DNA of 64,000 nt from Candidatus Cloacimonadota bacterium (GCA_018433885.1 JAHDQK010000019.1:1-64000), one strand, 5' to 3'; shown: positions 43,887-52,915, counted from the first letter of the stretch. Program-made: numbers and translations. The notes: generated by a model from the letters alone, not told the origin.

Positions 43887-44666
43887 ATGAGAAAACGAGT
43901 GAAAAAGATAATATCTCAGATCATCGAGTACTTCAACGGCAAAAGAATGCCGGAAAGTTATCCCAAATGGGAGAAAAGCCTCCAGCAGTTTCAGAAACGG
44001 CTGGATTATAGTTTTAACGACAACACTCTGCTAAAAGCTGCTCTCACCCACAAATCCTATCTGCGGCGGCATTTTAATGACCATAAAATGCCATCTCCTT
44101 TCGAGCGCATGGAATTTCTGGGCGATAGCATCTTGGGCTTTGTAGTATCCAAAGAACTCTTTTCCCGGCATCCCAAGGAACAGGAAGGCAAGCTTTCCAA
44201 GCTGAAATCCAAGATTGTATCCGAAACCTACCTCACCATGAAGGCAAACACTCTGGAATTGGGCAAATACTTGCTATTGAGCCAGGAAGAAGCCGCCTCC
44301 GGAGGCGCAGAAAAACCCTCCATCCTCTCGGATAGCGTGGAAGCTCTGATCTGCGCGATATACCTGGATAGCGGTATCGCTGCCGCCTCTCGCTTCATCA
44401 AAAACCATATTCTGGTGGATTACGAGGAAACTGTGACCAGAGATGAGCTGGTGAATTACAAATCCATCCTCCAAGAATATCTGCAGGCACGTAATCAGGA
44501 TCCCCCAAAGTATGTGACTATCAGCGAGGATGGACCCGAGCATCAGAAAGTGTTTACCATCGAAGTACGGATCGGCAACAAACTAAGCTGCACCGGGAAA
44601 GGTAATACCAAGAAAGCCGCTCACCAGGAAGCCGCCCGGCTCGCCTGTCAAAAACTGGGAATATAG
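43887..44666 (+). CDS. rnc: Ribonuclease III
   Basis: 259 aa. It cleaves double-stranded RNA in rRNA processing and mRNA decay. The catalytic signature ERMEFLGDSILGFVVSKELF (about residues 73-92) and the second acidic site in ILSDSVEALICAIYLD are visible. A C-terminal double-stranded RNA-binding domain follows (YKSILQEYLQARNQDPPKYV, then GKGNTKKAAHQEAARLACQK). A basic N-terminal extension of about 30 residues precedes the core. Located after fabF as in many genomes; convergent with the histidine kinase gene 25 nt downstream. Confidence 0.95.
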   Translation: MRKRVKKIISQIIEYFNGKRMPESYPKWEKSLQQFQKRLDYSFNDNTLLKAALTHKSYLRRHFNDHKMPSPFERMEFLGDSILGFVVSKELFSRHPKEQEGKLSKLKSKIVSETYLTMKANTLELGKYLLLSQEEAASGGAEKPSILSDSVEALICAIYLDSGIAAASRFIKNHILVDYEETVTRDELVNYKSILQEYLQARNQDPPKYVTISEDGPEHQKVFTIEVRIGNKLSCTGKGNTKKAAHQEAARLACQKLGI

Positions 44667-44691
44667 AACAAGTTATGCCTATATCCGCGCT

Positions 44692-47229
44692 TCAGAGCCG
44701 CGGGGTGGCGTTGTATTCGCCATAGAGGATTCTGCGCACCTGATTTACCATTTCATCCGGGAGGATGGGTTTATGCAACACGTAGCGGATGTTTGCTTCT
44801 TCTGCCCGCCGCTGAAGATCACGATCCAGATATCCCGTATAAAGAATCACAGGGAGATTTCTGATAGCCCGGATGGCTTTTATCAGCTTGATTCCGTCTA
44901 TACCTGGCATATTGATATCCGCAACCACGATATCGAAGTGCGAGGGATCCTGGCTAAAACTATGCAGTGCCAGATGCGCGTCTGTAAACGCTTCAACCCT
45001 GTAGCCTGCATCTACCAGAGCATCTCGGAAGATCTCCGCTAGCGCAGGTTCGTCGTCCACTATCATCACCGATGCCTCGATAAAAGGTAATTCCGGCATG
45101 GGAAGTGCTCCCTCAGGAATATCATGTTGTTCCGACGCCGGGAGATATACGTTGAAGGTAGAACCATGTTCCAAAACACTCTGTACGGTAACAAATCCTT
45201 TGTAACCGGTAACAATGCCATGAACGATGGATAGCCCCAAACCGGTTCCTTCCCCAGAGCTTTTGGTGCTGAAATAGGGGTCGAAGATGCGGGAAATGAT
45301 GGATGGGGGAATGCCACAGCCCGTATCGCTTACTTTCAGATGCAGATATGCGCTTTCCAGGGCTACTTTGGGATCAATCCCGATCAGCTCGAAACCGCTT
45401 ACTTCGTTCAGGCTGATGCTTAAGGTTCCCCCCTCTACATTCATCGCGTGTGCGGCATTGGAAGCCAAATTGATGATTATCTGAGATAGCGACGAACTAT
45501 CTGCCAATGTACAGCGGCGGCTGTCTATATTGGTCTCGATATGGATTCTGGCAGGCAGGGCAGCACGGATCATGGGCAGAGCTTCTTCGATTACATCCGC
45601 GAAGATGATGTTACCCATATCCTCGATGCTTTGCCGGCTGAAAGCCAAAATCTTTCCGATCAGACTGCTGGCTCTCATGCATGCTTTAATCGCCTCATCC
45701 AAATTGCGGTGAGCTTCATTTGACTGTTCCAGCCGGGCAGAACTAAGCGAGATATAGCCGGCGATGATCGTAATGATATTATTGAAATCATGCGCTATGC
45801 CCCCGGCAAGGGTTCCCAGAGATTCCATCTTTTGGGATTGCCGGAGCTTGTTTTCCAGATTTTTAAGATCCGTGAGATCCCGGGTAATAAAGATCAGCTT
45901 TGTAGGGCTATTGGATTCGTCCATGATCACAGATGCGCTTACCAAGGCGGAGAACATGCTACCGTCCACTCTTTGCACCCGTAACTCCTGATTTCGGATG
46001 TACACCCCCTTGATGAGATCTTGCAACATCTTCAGAAACTGTTTGCGCTCAGTGGGATGCACGATATCCGAGAACTTCAGATCCGCACTAAGTAGCGCAT
46101 GATCGTCCGGGGCATTTAATAAACGGAGAGTTTCGTCGTTCACACTCAGCATGGTGCCATCGAGATCGGTAACGATGATGGATTCCGGAGAGGTAAGGAA
46201 TATCTTCCGGGTCTGCTCTTCCATCTCTTTTAGTTTCGCTTCAGTCCGGCTACGCTCGGCAATTTCCAGCACCAGTTCATTCTTTTGTTCGAAGAATCGT
46301 TTGATCAAGCGGGCTACATCCGCGAATTCGTTACCGATATCCGAAAGTGGTGCAATCAATGAAGGATCGCCCTGCTTGAGAGATTGCGAGATCAGCCCCA
46401 TAGGTGCGCTGATCCACTGTTGGATCAGGAAGTATTGCATTAAAAGAAAGATAAAGATAAAGCCCATCGTGCCAAAGAGGATCAAGTTTCCCAAGCTGCG
46501 CAGAGTAGCCAGAAACGGGTTTGAACTATAGAAGGTAAGCCATGCAATTGTATTGTTTTGCGCATCCGAGATCGCTCTTACGATTCTGGTATTGTAATGA
46601 TCCGAACTCTGGGTATCACCGGGATCGAGCAAAGAAATGCGGATATCGTAATTCAAGGCTTTTGCCAGGGAGTTTAGATACGAATAATCATAGAGTTGCC
46701 CCAAAAGGATGTAACCTTGGGGAGTTTTCTGCCTATCGGGATCCGTCGTGGCGTGAATAGTTCCTACGGTGCAGGAAAGGATGGTGTTACTGAAGCGCGT
46801 GTGATAACTGAATTTATGCTCGGATAACAGTGAATCTCCCGCGGCATAAGGCAGCCGATATTCACCCAGACCAGTGGCAGTTTCTGCCCAATCATTGTAG
46901 AGCAGATTGCCCTCTTCATCGTAAACCTGCACCAAAGAATAGCCAAAAACCGGGATTATGGTATCCAGATTGCGCCGCGCCCATTGGGTATCGTTATCCC
47001 TTACATACTCTACCATTTTATCCCAGATGGAGTAGTCTTCCACCAGATTGGTCTGGGCGTCAGCCTTCATTTGGAAGATGGCATCGATGGTAAGACGCCT
47101 CTGAAAAACGTCCCCCTCGCTATATAGCCGCAATTCTTCCTGTTTGATATGATAAAACAAGTAGAAGAACGCTCCAAAAGCAAAAGCGATGACTATGAAG
47201 AGAATCAGTAGCCGGGTGGAGATGCTCAT
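44692..47229 (-). CDS. Membrane hybrid sensor histidine kinase (CHASE4-HAMP-PAS-HisKA-HATPase-REC)
   Basis: 845 aa. TM1 at about 5-25 (LLILFIVIAFAFGAFFYLFY) and TM2 at about 235-260 (LILFGTMGFIFIFLLM) flank a periplasmic CHASE4-like sensor (DYSIWDKMVEYVRDNDTQWA). A HAMP-like segment, then a PAS domain (SPESIIVTDLDGTMLSVNDE) follow. The dimerisation/phosphoacceptor motif GGIAHDFNNIITIIAG has His near 479; the ATP-binding domain shows NLASNAAHAM, DTGCGIPPSI and GEGTGLGLSIVHGI. A C-terminal receiver domain (MIVDDEPALAEIF, Asp near 768 in VVADINMPGIDG) ends the chain. It lies 3 nt after the secretin gene in the pilin/secretin cluster. The signal sensed is unknown; phosphorelay to the nearby response regulator is plausible. 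Confidence 0.9.
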   Translation of the reverse strand: MSISTRLLILFIVIAFAFGAFFYLFYHIKQEELRLYSEGDVFQRRLTIDAIFQMKADAQTNLVEDYSIWDKMVEYVRDNDTQWARRNLDTIIPVFGYSLVQVYDEEGNLLYNDWAETATGLGEYRLPYAAGDSLLSEHKFSYHTRFSNTILSCTVGTIHATTDPDRQKTPQGYILLGQLYDYSYLNSLAKALNYDIRISLLDPGDTQSSDHYNTRIVRAISDAQNNTIAWLTFYSSNPFLATLRSLGNLILFGTMGFIFIFLLMQYFLIQQWISAPMGLISQSLKQGDPSLIAPLSDIGNEFADVARLIKRFFEQKNELVLEIAERSRTEAKLKEMEEQTRKIFLTSPESIIVTDLDGTMLSVNDETLRLLNAPDDHALLSADLKFSDIVHPTERKQFLKMLQDLIKGVYIRNQELRVQRVDGSMFSALVSASVIMDESNSPTKLIFITRDLTDLKNLENKLRQSQKMESLGTLAGGIAHDFNNIITIIAGYISLSSARLEQSNEAHRNLDEAIKACMRASSLIGKILAFSRQSIEDMGNIIFADVIEEALPMIRAALPARIHIETNIDSRRCTLADSSSLSQIIINLASNAAHAMNVEGGTLSISLNEVSGFELIGIDPKVALESAYLHLKVSDTGCGIPPSIISRIFDPYFSTKSSGEGTGLGLSIVHGIVTGYKGFVTVQSVLEHGSTFNVYLPASEQHDIPEGALPMPELPFIEASVMIVDDEPALAEIFRDALVDAGYRVEAFTDAHLALHSFSQDPSHFDIVVADINMPGIDGIKLIKAIRAIRNLPVILYTGYLDRDLQRRAEEANIRYVLHKPILPDEMVNQVRRILYGEYNATPRL

Positions 47230-47232
47230 TAC

Positions 47233-48378
47233 TTATTCCGGTTGAATATGTACCTCTTGAGCTTCCTTCTGGATTTTACGCAGCCTGTCCAGAGCGCTGT
47301 CCAAGATCTCCGCGCGGATAGTGATGATCAGTTCCCGCTCCCGCTTCTCGTAAGAATCGTATCCGGTAAGGTAACGCAAGCCAAATACCCACCAGGGCAG
47401 GTCTTTCAGGATCGGTACCCCACTGCGTACTTTGGTTTCATCCGTATCGAAGAGCCCGGCAATTACGGCTTCCTCGCGGTTGTAGAGGATCAACTCTGTG
47501 CTGGAAGTGCTTTTTGTAATCACCGTGGATATCGCTGAAGGCTGGCCGCTGGAACGCTCGATGCTTAGCTTCATCATGATCAGCTCTTCGCCATCCACCA
47601 TCACGATGGTAGGCGTCACATTCATGATAATACCGGTGGCATAGAACGAATCCTTTGTGTTTCCTGCCTCGTCCGCCGTCTTGATCGAGATATCCTGGCC
47701 CACCTGGATGTTGCCTGTTTTCCCGCTTGTTACCAAGATGCTCGGCTCTGCCAGGATGCTACCCTTTTGGTTAGATTCGATGGTGCGGATTAGAGTGTTT
47801 ATATCCACGGTATACTTTCCGATATCCGCGGATCCGGAACCAGAGAGAGTAAAGGGCGAAACCAATTGAGAGCCCCCGGCAAATCCCGCGTTTACGGTAA
47901 CTTGACCATTGAACACCGAAGACCAATCCACCCCCAGGTTTTTCAGATAACTGCGATCTGCCAGCATCGCCACCGCTTTGATGCGAACTTGCTTGGCTTC
48001 GGCATTCTTCTGTTCCTCAGAAGGCTCTGTGTGACCCGGCGTTCCCGGAGAGGACACGCCATAATCCGCATCACGTACGGCATAATAGCCTACTCCTTCT
48101 TCCAGCTTCAGATCGTTTTGCATCAGGATCAGATCCAAGGCTCTGCGCCATTCCAGGTTGCTGATCGGGATATTGATACTCCCGTTGTATTTGGAAAGGT
48201 TCAGCATCTTTCGACCGTTTTCCTGAAGGCTGAAATGCTCCATGATCTGCATGGCTTCGTTGATGTGTGTATCTTCCTTCATACTGATCCTGCTCACTTT
48301 GGCAGGCTTTTCCTGAGCGTATATCAGGGAAGCTAAGAGCATCAGGATCAGACAAATGATAAAGTGCGTCTTATGCAT
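47233..48378 (-). CDS. Secretin-domain (GspD/PilQ-family) outer-membrane protein
   Basis: 381 aa with a signal peptide (THFIICLILMLLASLIYAQ). An N-terminal domain resembling STN/secretin N0 follows at about 30-100 (ISMKEDTHINEAMQIMEHFS, then WRRALDLILMQNDLKLEEGV). The secretin core runs from about 130 to 360 (VDWSSVFNGQVTV, IESNQKGSILAEPSILVTSG, ATGIIMNVTPTIV, VIAGLFDTDETKVRSGVPIL). It is much shorter than usual GspD/PilQ proteins (600-700 aa): the N1-N3 periplasmic repeats are missing. Expected to form an outer-membrane pore for pilin or protein export. The neighbouring pilin-like and LamG genes are possible substrates. Confidence 0.85.
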   Translation of the reverse strand: MHKTHFIICLILMLLASLIYAQEKPAKVSRISMKEDTHINEAMQIMEHFSLQENGRKMLNLSKYNGSINIPISNLEWRRALDLILMQNDLKLEEGVGYYAVRDADYGVSSPGTPGHTEPSEEQKNAEAKQVRIKAVAMLADRSYLKNLGVDWSSVFNGQVTVNAGFAGGSQLVSPFTLSGSGSADIGKYTVDINTLIRTIESNQKGSILAEPSILVTSGKTGNIQVGQDISIKTADEAGNTKDSFYATGIIMNVTPTIVMVDGEELIMMKLSIERSSGQPSAISTVITKSTSSTELILYNREEAVIAGLFDTDETKVRSGVPILKDLPWWVFGLRYLTGYDSYEKRERELIITIRAEILDSALDRLRKIQKEAQEVHIQPE

Positions 48379-48387
48379 GCTTAAACC

Positions 48388-49239
48388 TCAATTCTCTTTT
48401 GTAAGATACAAGACCTGGTTCTCTTCCAAACCGTATTTATCCACTTTGAAAACTGCCTTGTTATCGCGTTGGTCGATACTGTATAGATATCCGCCCAACA
48501 CCTTATCCCGCAGGTTAAGGATGCGGATGATGCCCTGGTTATCTCTTAGGAATATCTGTTTGTTCCCGATTCCGATGAGGATACTGCTATCGATATTCAC
48601 CAGATTGGGATCCTGTTCTTCATGCTCATCATACTGAGCGGAATCCCACACCAAAGAACGGAAAAGCTGATAGGGGCTCAGGTCTGCGTTGATCTGCGCT
48701 AACCTGATATCCTGCCAATCCAATCCGCTGGAATGATAATGCGTATTCAACACCATCGAAAACGACACAGTATCGCTGTTTGCCACTCCATCTGAGCCAA
48801 GAGAGAGCTCCGAGCTTTTGATCACACTCGTCTGAGCTTCTTCCCGGTCGCTTCCGGCATCCCCCAAATCCGTTACGTGAGCCAGACCGGAATCCACCAC
48901 CTTGATCAATTCCTCCGGTTGGATCGGCTTGGTAAGATAGTGATACGCCCCGGTACGGATTGCCCGGATTGCCACATCGATACTGGAGAAGCCGGTAGTT
49001 ACGATAATCACCGCCAAAGGTTGAATCTCTTTCAATCTGGCAATCAGCTCCAGCCCGCCCATGCGGGGCATGTAGATATCGATGATATATAGTGAATATT
49101 TGGTGTATTCCACCTTTTCCAAGGCATCCACTCCATCCACCGCGACGCTGACTTCATAGCCCAGATCACCGAGAAATTCACTGATGATATCCCGGATGTT
49201 TTGCTCGTCGTCCACCACCAGAATCTTGCGGGAATTCAT
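48388..49239 (-). CDS. Response regulator with unrecognised output domain
   Basis: 283 aa. An N-terminal receiver domain is clear (KILVVDDEQNIRDIISEFL; phospho-acceptor Asp near 54 in YIIDIYMPRMGG; Thr and Lys in IIVTTGFSS and YLTKPIQPEE). After a Ser/Asp-rich linker (about 125-155), the C-terminal part (SMVLNTHYHSSGLDWQDIRL, then IGIGNKQIFLRDNQGIIRIL) has no DNA-binding or enzymatic motif that I recognise. Its start overlaps the kinase-like gene by 4 nt, so the two are coupled. It may act by protein contact, perhaps on the secretion machinery. Confidence 0.85.
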   Translation of the reverse strand: MNSRKILVVDDEQNIRDIISEFLGDLGYEVSVAVDGVDALEKVEYTKYSLYIIDIYMPRMGGLELIARLKEIQPLAVIIVTTGFSSIDVAIRAIRTGAYHYLTKPIQPEELIKVVDSGLAHVTDLGDAGSDREEAQTSVIKSSELSLGSDGVANSDTVSFSMVLNTHYHSSGLDWQDIRLAQINADLSPYQLFRSLVWDSAQYDEHEEQDPNLVNIDSSILIGIGNKQIFLRDNQGIIRILNLRDKVLGGYLYSIDQRDNKAVFKVDKYGLEENQVLYLTKEN

Positions 49240-50255
49240 GAATCCTCCCCTTTTTGCGGTTTATCTTGCGTCGCCAACAGGTTTTCCAACGCAGGATCGA
49301 TCTTATCGTGATCAGTCGTTTGTTTCTGACGACTCATAGTGTAGGTAGTCTGTAGTTTCGAGATGTCCAGGTTGCCGGCAGGCGCAGCCACTTTGGTATA
49401 GTCTTCTTTACCTGGTGAAGCGCGATAACCGATCAAAGGGTTGTCTTTTATGCTTTGCAAGCGCTGTAACAAAAGTGAGATTTTGTTTACCGCTTCTGTG
49501 ATCTCGTTATTACTTTTATTTAGTCCCTCGTTACGCAGTTCGTTGGCATAGCGCTTTACTCTGCCCAAGGATAAAGTGATCACACACAGTGGGGTATTGA
49601 TATCGTGGTCTAGATGGGCAATTTCCTTCAGCGCGGGCAACAATCTTTCCATTTCACTTTTCCATTCTTCGCATTTCTTCAGTTCTTCCACTTGTCTTGC
49701 CAGAAGTTCGTTGGTGCGGCGGTCTTTACTTAACTGATCCGAAAGATAGTTCGCGATCAACGCCACTCCACTGAAGAGCCCGGTATAAGAAAGAAGATAA
49801 ACCGTTGAGCCGCTCATATCCATCACGGAGCTTTCCATGGTTTCCAAAATCCCGTTTTGATACATTACAATTAGGACAAGCAGGGCGAAACTGCCACAGA
49901 GCCCGGCAATAACTCCCCCATTTTGCGGCATCATCAGCGACGCTGTGATCACTCCGATCAGATACGCCCATACAAAGAAGCTTTGCATACCTCCGGTAAA
50001 GTGCACAATTAAAGTGGCAAACACAATATCCAGAGCTACCTGAAAGAGTACTACAAGGCGATGTGGATCCTTTGCCTGCACCTGGAAAAGCAGATTCAAT
50101 GCCACAATCCCCCCAAACACCATGAAAAACAGCATGCTTTGATACATACCATCCCGGAAACTGATGTGTAAAAGCCCGATCGAGAAGAGCACGATCACTA
50201 AAAACCAGCGTACCATGCCCCAAAGTCTTAGAAGTTTTTGTGTTTCGTTTTCCAT
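49236..50255 (-). CDS. Membrane protein with histidine-kinase DHp motif but no ATPase domain
   Basis: 339 aa. The N-terminal half has about five or six hydrophobic segments (WFLVIVLFSIGLLHISF, SMLFFMVFGGIVALNLLF, GVIAGLCGSFALLVLIVMY, VYLLSYTGLFSGVALIANYL). A coiled segment and a HisKA-like helix with the H-box LDHDINTPLCVITLSLGRVK (His near 216) follow. The chain ends in a low-complexity region without N, G1 or G2 boxes, so the catalytic HATPase domain is absent rather than divergent. It overlaps the response-regulator gene by 4 nt. Possible roles: a phosphotransfer/phosphatase partner, or a substrate of the hybrid kinase two genes away. Confidence 0.8.
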   Translation of the reverse strand: MENETQKLLRLWGMVRWFLVIVLFSIGLLHISFRDGMYQSMLFFMVFGGIVALNLLFQVQAKDPHRLVVLFQVALDIVFATLIVHFTGGMQSFFVWAYLIGVITASLMMPQNGGVIAGLCGSFALLVLIVMYQNGILETMESSVMDMSGSTVYLLSYTGLFSGVALIANYLSDQLSKDRRTNELLARQVEELKKCEEWKSEMERLLPALKEIAHLDHDINTPLCVITLSLGRVKRYANELRNEGLNKSNNEITEAVNKISLLLQRLQSIKDNPLIGYRASPGKEDYTKVAAPAGNLDISKLQTTYTMSRQKQTTDHDKIDPALENLLATQDKPQKGEDS

Positions 50256-50266
50256 CTGCCTTGTCC

Positions 50267-51466
50267 TTAGTCTCTAATATATTGAATATCTGCAGGGTTC
50301 AATACCAGATTATAGTAGCTCCAAATCTCCGCATCTGTGAGGGTGCGTGGCACCAAACCTACCTGATCCATCAAACCATACATATACTTGAATTGGGGGT
50401 CTCCGGCTTGCGGCGCGCCAAAATACTCTCTCCCCAGATATATCCCTTGGTTACGCACAGCATTCGGGCGATAGTAGGGAAACAAGGGATTCACCTGTTC
50501 TCCCACTGGTAAACCGTTTATGTATCCTTTCACTCTGCCCCGGTCGTAAGTAAGCGCGAAAAAATGCCATTTGTCTTTGTTGTGTGGCCAGGATCCATCC
50601 GGGGTGAAGGGAGCGGTCACAGTTACCGTACTGCCATCCACAGTGGTCGCCCGGTAATACATGTTACCGCTTTGATACCACATTCCGCCCGTAGGTTGTT
50701 TGCGCACAGTTCCGGGTCCGGAAACGATTCCCGTAAATGCCGGATCTGATGTATCCGAGGGAAGCCAGACCAGGGTCGCGGCGGGATGCCCAGCCCGGAT
50801 CTTGGCAAATGCCATAATCGTGAAGTTTGAAGTCATCGTGAGGCTCTCGTTTCCGGCGTGCATGATGTAGCCTCCACCAGAACCGAAGCTCGCACATTTC
50901 CAGCCATCCACACCCTGTCCCATGGGGCGGGTAGTTACATTCCCATAAAACAGCGCATCGTTATCATTATCTGAGGAATCCCACACATGGTTCCAGTTCG
51001 CGGAAGGGTTAAACTGCGGCTGATCCATCTCCAGATGAACCGCATAATCCAGATTTAACATTACCACCAAAGGAAAGCTGAATGCCAGCTCCGCTTTGTA
51101 CTGAATAGTCTGATCCTGAGCGCCTCCGCTCACATAACTGACCGCCCGGTAGCTGTTGGCACCCGTTTCGTCGTCCGCACCTACGAAGGTATAGCGGATA
51201 CTATCGATTTGGCAATCCTGCACATTGAAACCATTAAATTCCTGAGTCCACATCACTACCGAACCCGGACCCGCCATCATCCCCAAAGAGATGGAATTGC
51301 GTACCGCCGTTCTCAGCGCATAGTCGGACACACTTTCAGCCTGTTTGGTAAGCTGGTTGCGTTGAATAATCCTGGGGAGATCCAGCATCCGGCGTTGCAT
51401 CGTTATCAACACTCCGGAGTAAATCGCTGTCATCAATACCACTACGATCAGTGCAGCACGTCCCAT
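50267..51466 (-). CDS. Surface protein with LamG/concanavalin-like domain and N-terminal membrane helix
   Basis: 399 aa. A single N-terminal hydrophobic helix (AALIVVVLMTAIYSGVLITM) followed by polar residues resembles the start of pilus-associated or pseudopilin-like proteins. Residues about 165-385 look like a LamG/concanavalin A-like jelly roll: MTSNFTIMAFAKIRAGH, WHFFALTYDRGRVKGYINGL, YGLMDQVGLVPRTLTDAEIW. Such domains bind carbohydrates or mediate adhesion. AGGGGGA precedes the ATG. It lies in the pilin/secretin cluster and may be displayed through it. The binding partner is unknown. Confidence 0.78.
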   Translation of the reverse strand: MGRAALIVVVLMTAIYSGVLITMQRRMLDLPRIIQRNQLTKQAESVSDYALRTAVRNSISLGMMAGPGSVVMWTQEFNGFNVQDCQIDSIRYTFVGADDETGANSYRAVSYVSGGAQDQTIQYKAELAFSFPLVVMLNLDYAVHLEMDQPQFNPSANWNHVWDSSDNDNDALFYGNVTTRPMGQGVDGWKCASFGSGGGYIMHAGNESLTMTSNFTIMAFAKIRAGHPAATLVWLPSDTSDPAFTGIVSGPGTVRKQPTGGMWYQSGNMYYRATTVDGSTVTVTAPFTPDGSWPHNKDKWHFFALTYDRGRVKGYINGLPVGEQVNPLFPYYRPNAVRNQGIYLGREYFGAPQAGDPQFKYMYGLMDQVGLVPRTLTDAEIWSYYNLVLNPADIQYIRD

Positions 51467-51499
51467 ATCTTCCCCCTTATGCTCCGCGCATATAAGCGT

Positions 51500-51831
51500 T
51501 CATGAAGAAACACTTGAATTGTATTTTTTTGTGCGTATGGGCTGGCTGCCTTCGCGAGGCGGATCGTGGTAAAACCCCATCCGGATTTCAGCAGCACGAG
51601 CCAGGGATGCGTTTGTGGTAAGTTGGTCATTCTTGGTATAATATCTGAACTTCAGTTCATCGATCCAAAACAGATAACCCAGATCATCCAGCGGCACCCC
51701 ATCCTGTGCCAACAACACGGCAATACCGTATGGATCCGGGGCTTCGCTGCCTTGCCGCTATCCGCCATAAAAGTGCCCTGTACCAGCTTACCCTGAGCTC
51801 CGATCCCCTTGAAGCGGTATTCTTTGGCCAT
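51500..51831 (-). pseudogene. Small frameshifted gene in the pilin cluster
   Basis: From an ATG at 51,831 with GGAG upstream, the frame reads MAKEYRFKGIGAQGKLVQGT, followed by FMADSGKA. It then turns into Cys/Trp-rich nonsense. A second frame, entered near 51,750-51,765, continues sensibly: DPYGIAVLLAQDGVPLDDLG, YLFWIDELKFRYYTKNDQL, to the stop at 51,500. Joining them needs one single-base shift and gives a ~110-aa protein. The opening resembles the N-terminus of GspF/PilC-type proteins (basic-aromatic, G-x-L-V-x-G, A-x-S), but the remainder does not. It could be a true mutation, a sequencing error, or two separate reading frames. Confidence 0.5.
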
Positions 51832-52016
51832 GGCTACTCCACGGTTTTTTTATTTTATTGTCCAATCATCTCCATTAATGTAATCATCGCAAAACCATAT
51901 GCGAGAACATCCCAATCACATTCACACAAGCATCCATAACTCTCTGATACTATATCCACTTGCGGCATCCATCCAAGCGAATATTTGTCCATGATATCAT
52001 TTTCCCTAATAAGTAA

Positions 52017-52087
52017 GATTGGTCAAGAGAATTCTTGACCAATCCTTAAAATCTGAGATATCATCAGCAAATCTATCCGATTTGCTG
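52017..52087 (-). terminator. Two tandem hairpins downstream of the pilin-like gene
   Basis: In the direction of the pilin-like gene, a 9-bp stem CAGCAAATC/GATTTGCTG (52,065-52,087) is followed by a 12-bp perfect stem GATTGGTCAAGA/TCTTGACCAATC (52,017-52,044) and then a T-rich TTACTTATT on the minus strand. This probably ends or processes the pilin transcript, giving it a stable 3' end relative to downstream genes. Confidence 0.65.
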
Positions 52088-52097
52088 GTAAACCCAA

Positions 52098-52523
52098 TTA
52101 TTCAACTGGTTCGTCAGTAGCTTGCGCAGTAACTCCGTCATCAGCGAGAGTAACAGTAGTTTCAATCTTCGGACGCATGTCGTTTCTGATGGCAGTTCCG
52201 AGACCGGTAATTACAACAGTAACACTATCAGCAGCAGTAATTTCATAAGTACCGTTTTCGTTTTTTGCGTTTTCGCCAGTGAGACCAAGATAGTCTCTTA
52301 CGTTTTCAGGTGTCATGTTGTCGCCATTTCCACCAGCTCCACCCTGGGACTCAGGGGTCTTCCAGTAATGCAGAACTTGAGCTGCAAAAGCCTGAGCATC
52401 AGATGCGATAGCTGTTTTGTTCGCATTGTAGGCTTGGCTGTTAAACATGCTGATACCGACGGCGATAGCTACACCGACGATGATAACGCTGAGTACGATC
52501 AAAAGAATTTGTTGGGTTCCCAT
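52098..52523 (-). CDS. Pilin-like secreted/surface protein
   Basis: 141 aa. The N-terminus MGTQQILLIVLSVIIVGVAI, followed by AVGISMFNSQAYNANKTAIA, is a hydrophobic helix running into an amphipathic helix, as in type IV pilins and archaeal-like small pilins. There is no classical G/FTLIE prepilin cleavage site. The C-terminal part is Gly/Asn/Thr-rich (GGAGGNGDNMTPENVRDYLG) and ends in beta-like segments (YEITAADSVTVVITGLG). AAGGAG lies 7 nt before the ATG. It has its own sigma54-type promoter about 95-110 nt upstream and a strong terminator, so it is probably an abundant, regulated structural subunit. Confidence 0.78.
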   Translation of the reverse strand: MGTQQILLIVLSVIIVGVAIAVGISMFNSQAYNANKTAIASDAQAFAAQVLHYWKTPESQGGAGGNGDNMTPENVRDYLGLTGENAKNENGTYEITAADSVTVVITGLGTAIRNDMRPKIETTVTLADDGVTAQATDEPVE

Positions 52524-52616
52524 GGTAATCTCCTTTTTGGGGTTAGTTTTTTTTAATTAGTGTATCACAACTTTGTGTTCACTCTATAACTTGTGCCTAA
52601 GCACGGCTAGCTATAG

Positions 52617-52633
52617 TGCACAGGTTGTGCCAA
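52617..52633 (-). promoter_or_regulatory. Sigma54 (-24/-12) promoter of the pilin-like gene
   Basis: On the minus strand the sequence TTGGCACAACCTGTGCA has GG and GC doublets exactly 12 bases apart. It matches the consensus TTGGCAC-N5-TTGCA except for one base. A second TTGGCAC half-site lies 9 bp upstream. Transcription would start about 12 nt downstream (near 52,606), leaving an ~80-nt leader before the ATG at 52,523. Pilin genes driven by RpoN are well known (for example pilA of Pseudomonas with PilR). Confidence 0.75.
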
Positions 52634-52915
52634 TTGTGCCAATGCCCGGTTTTTTAACCCAGTCATGCACAAGCTATCTGCTTGTAATATAGCAATATAG
52701 GGAAGAGAGTATTTATCCCCGGATACCATATATTCCCTGTTTTTCGACGCCCTTCTATGTATCCTTTAGTTAAATATTCGCAGTATTGCCGTGTCTCTAA
52801 GGGGACACTTATTCGGATTCTGAATTAAATTCAATGACAAATGCGAACTTGATGACATCAGATTTGCATTCAACCGGCAAGATATTCCCCTTTTACAGAT
52901 AGCTAAAATAAAAAC

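Noticed and set aside
42178-44666. Large open frames on the minus strand over fabF and rnc
   Set aside because: They are shadows of the conserved plus-strand genes and show no family motifs.
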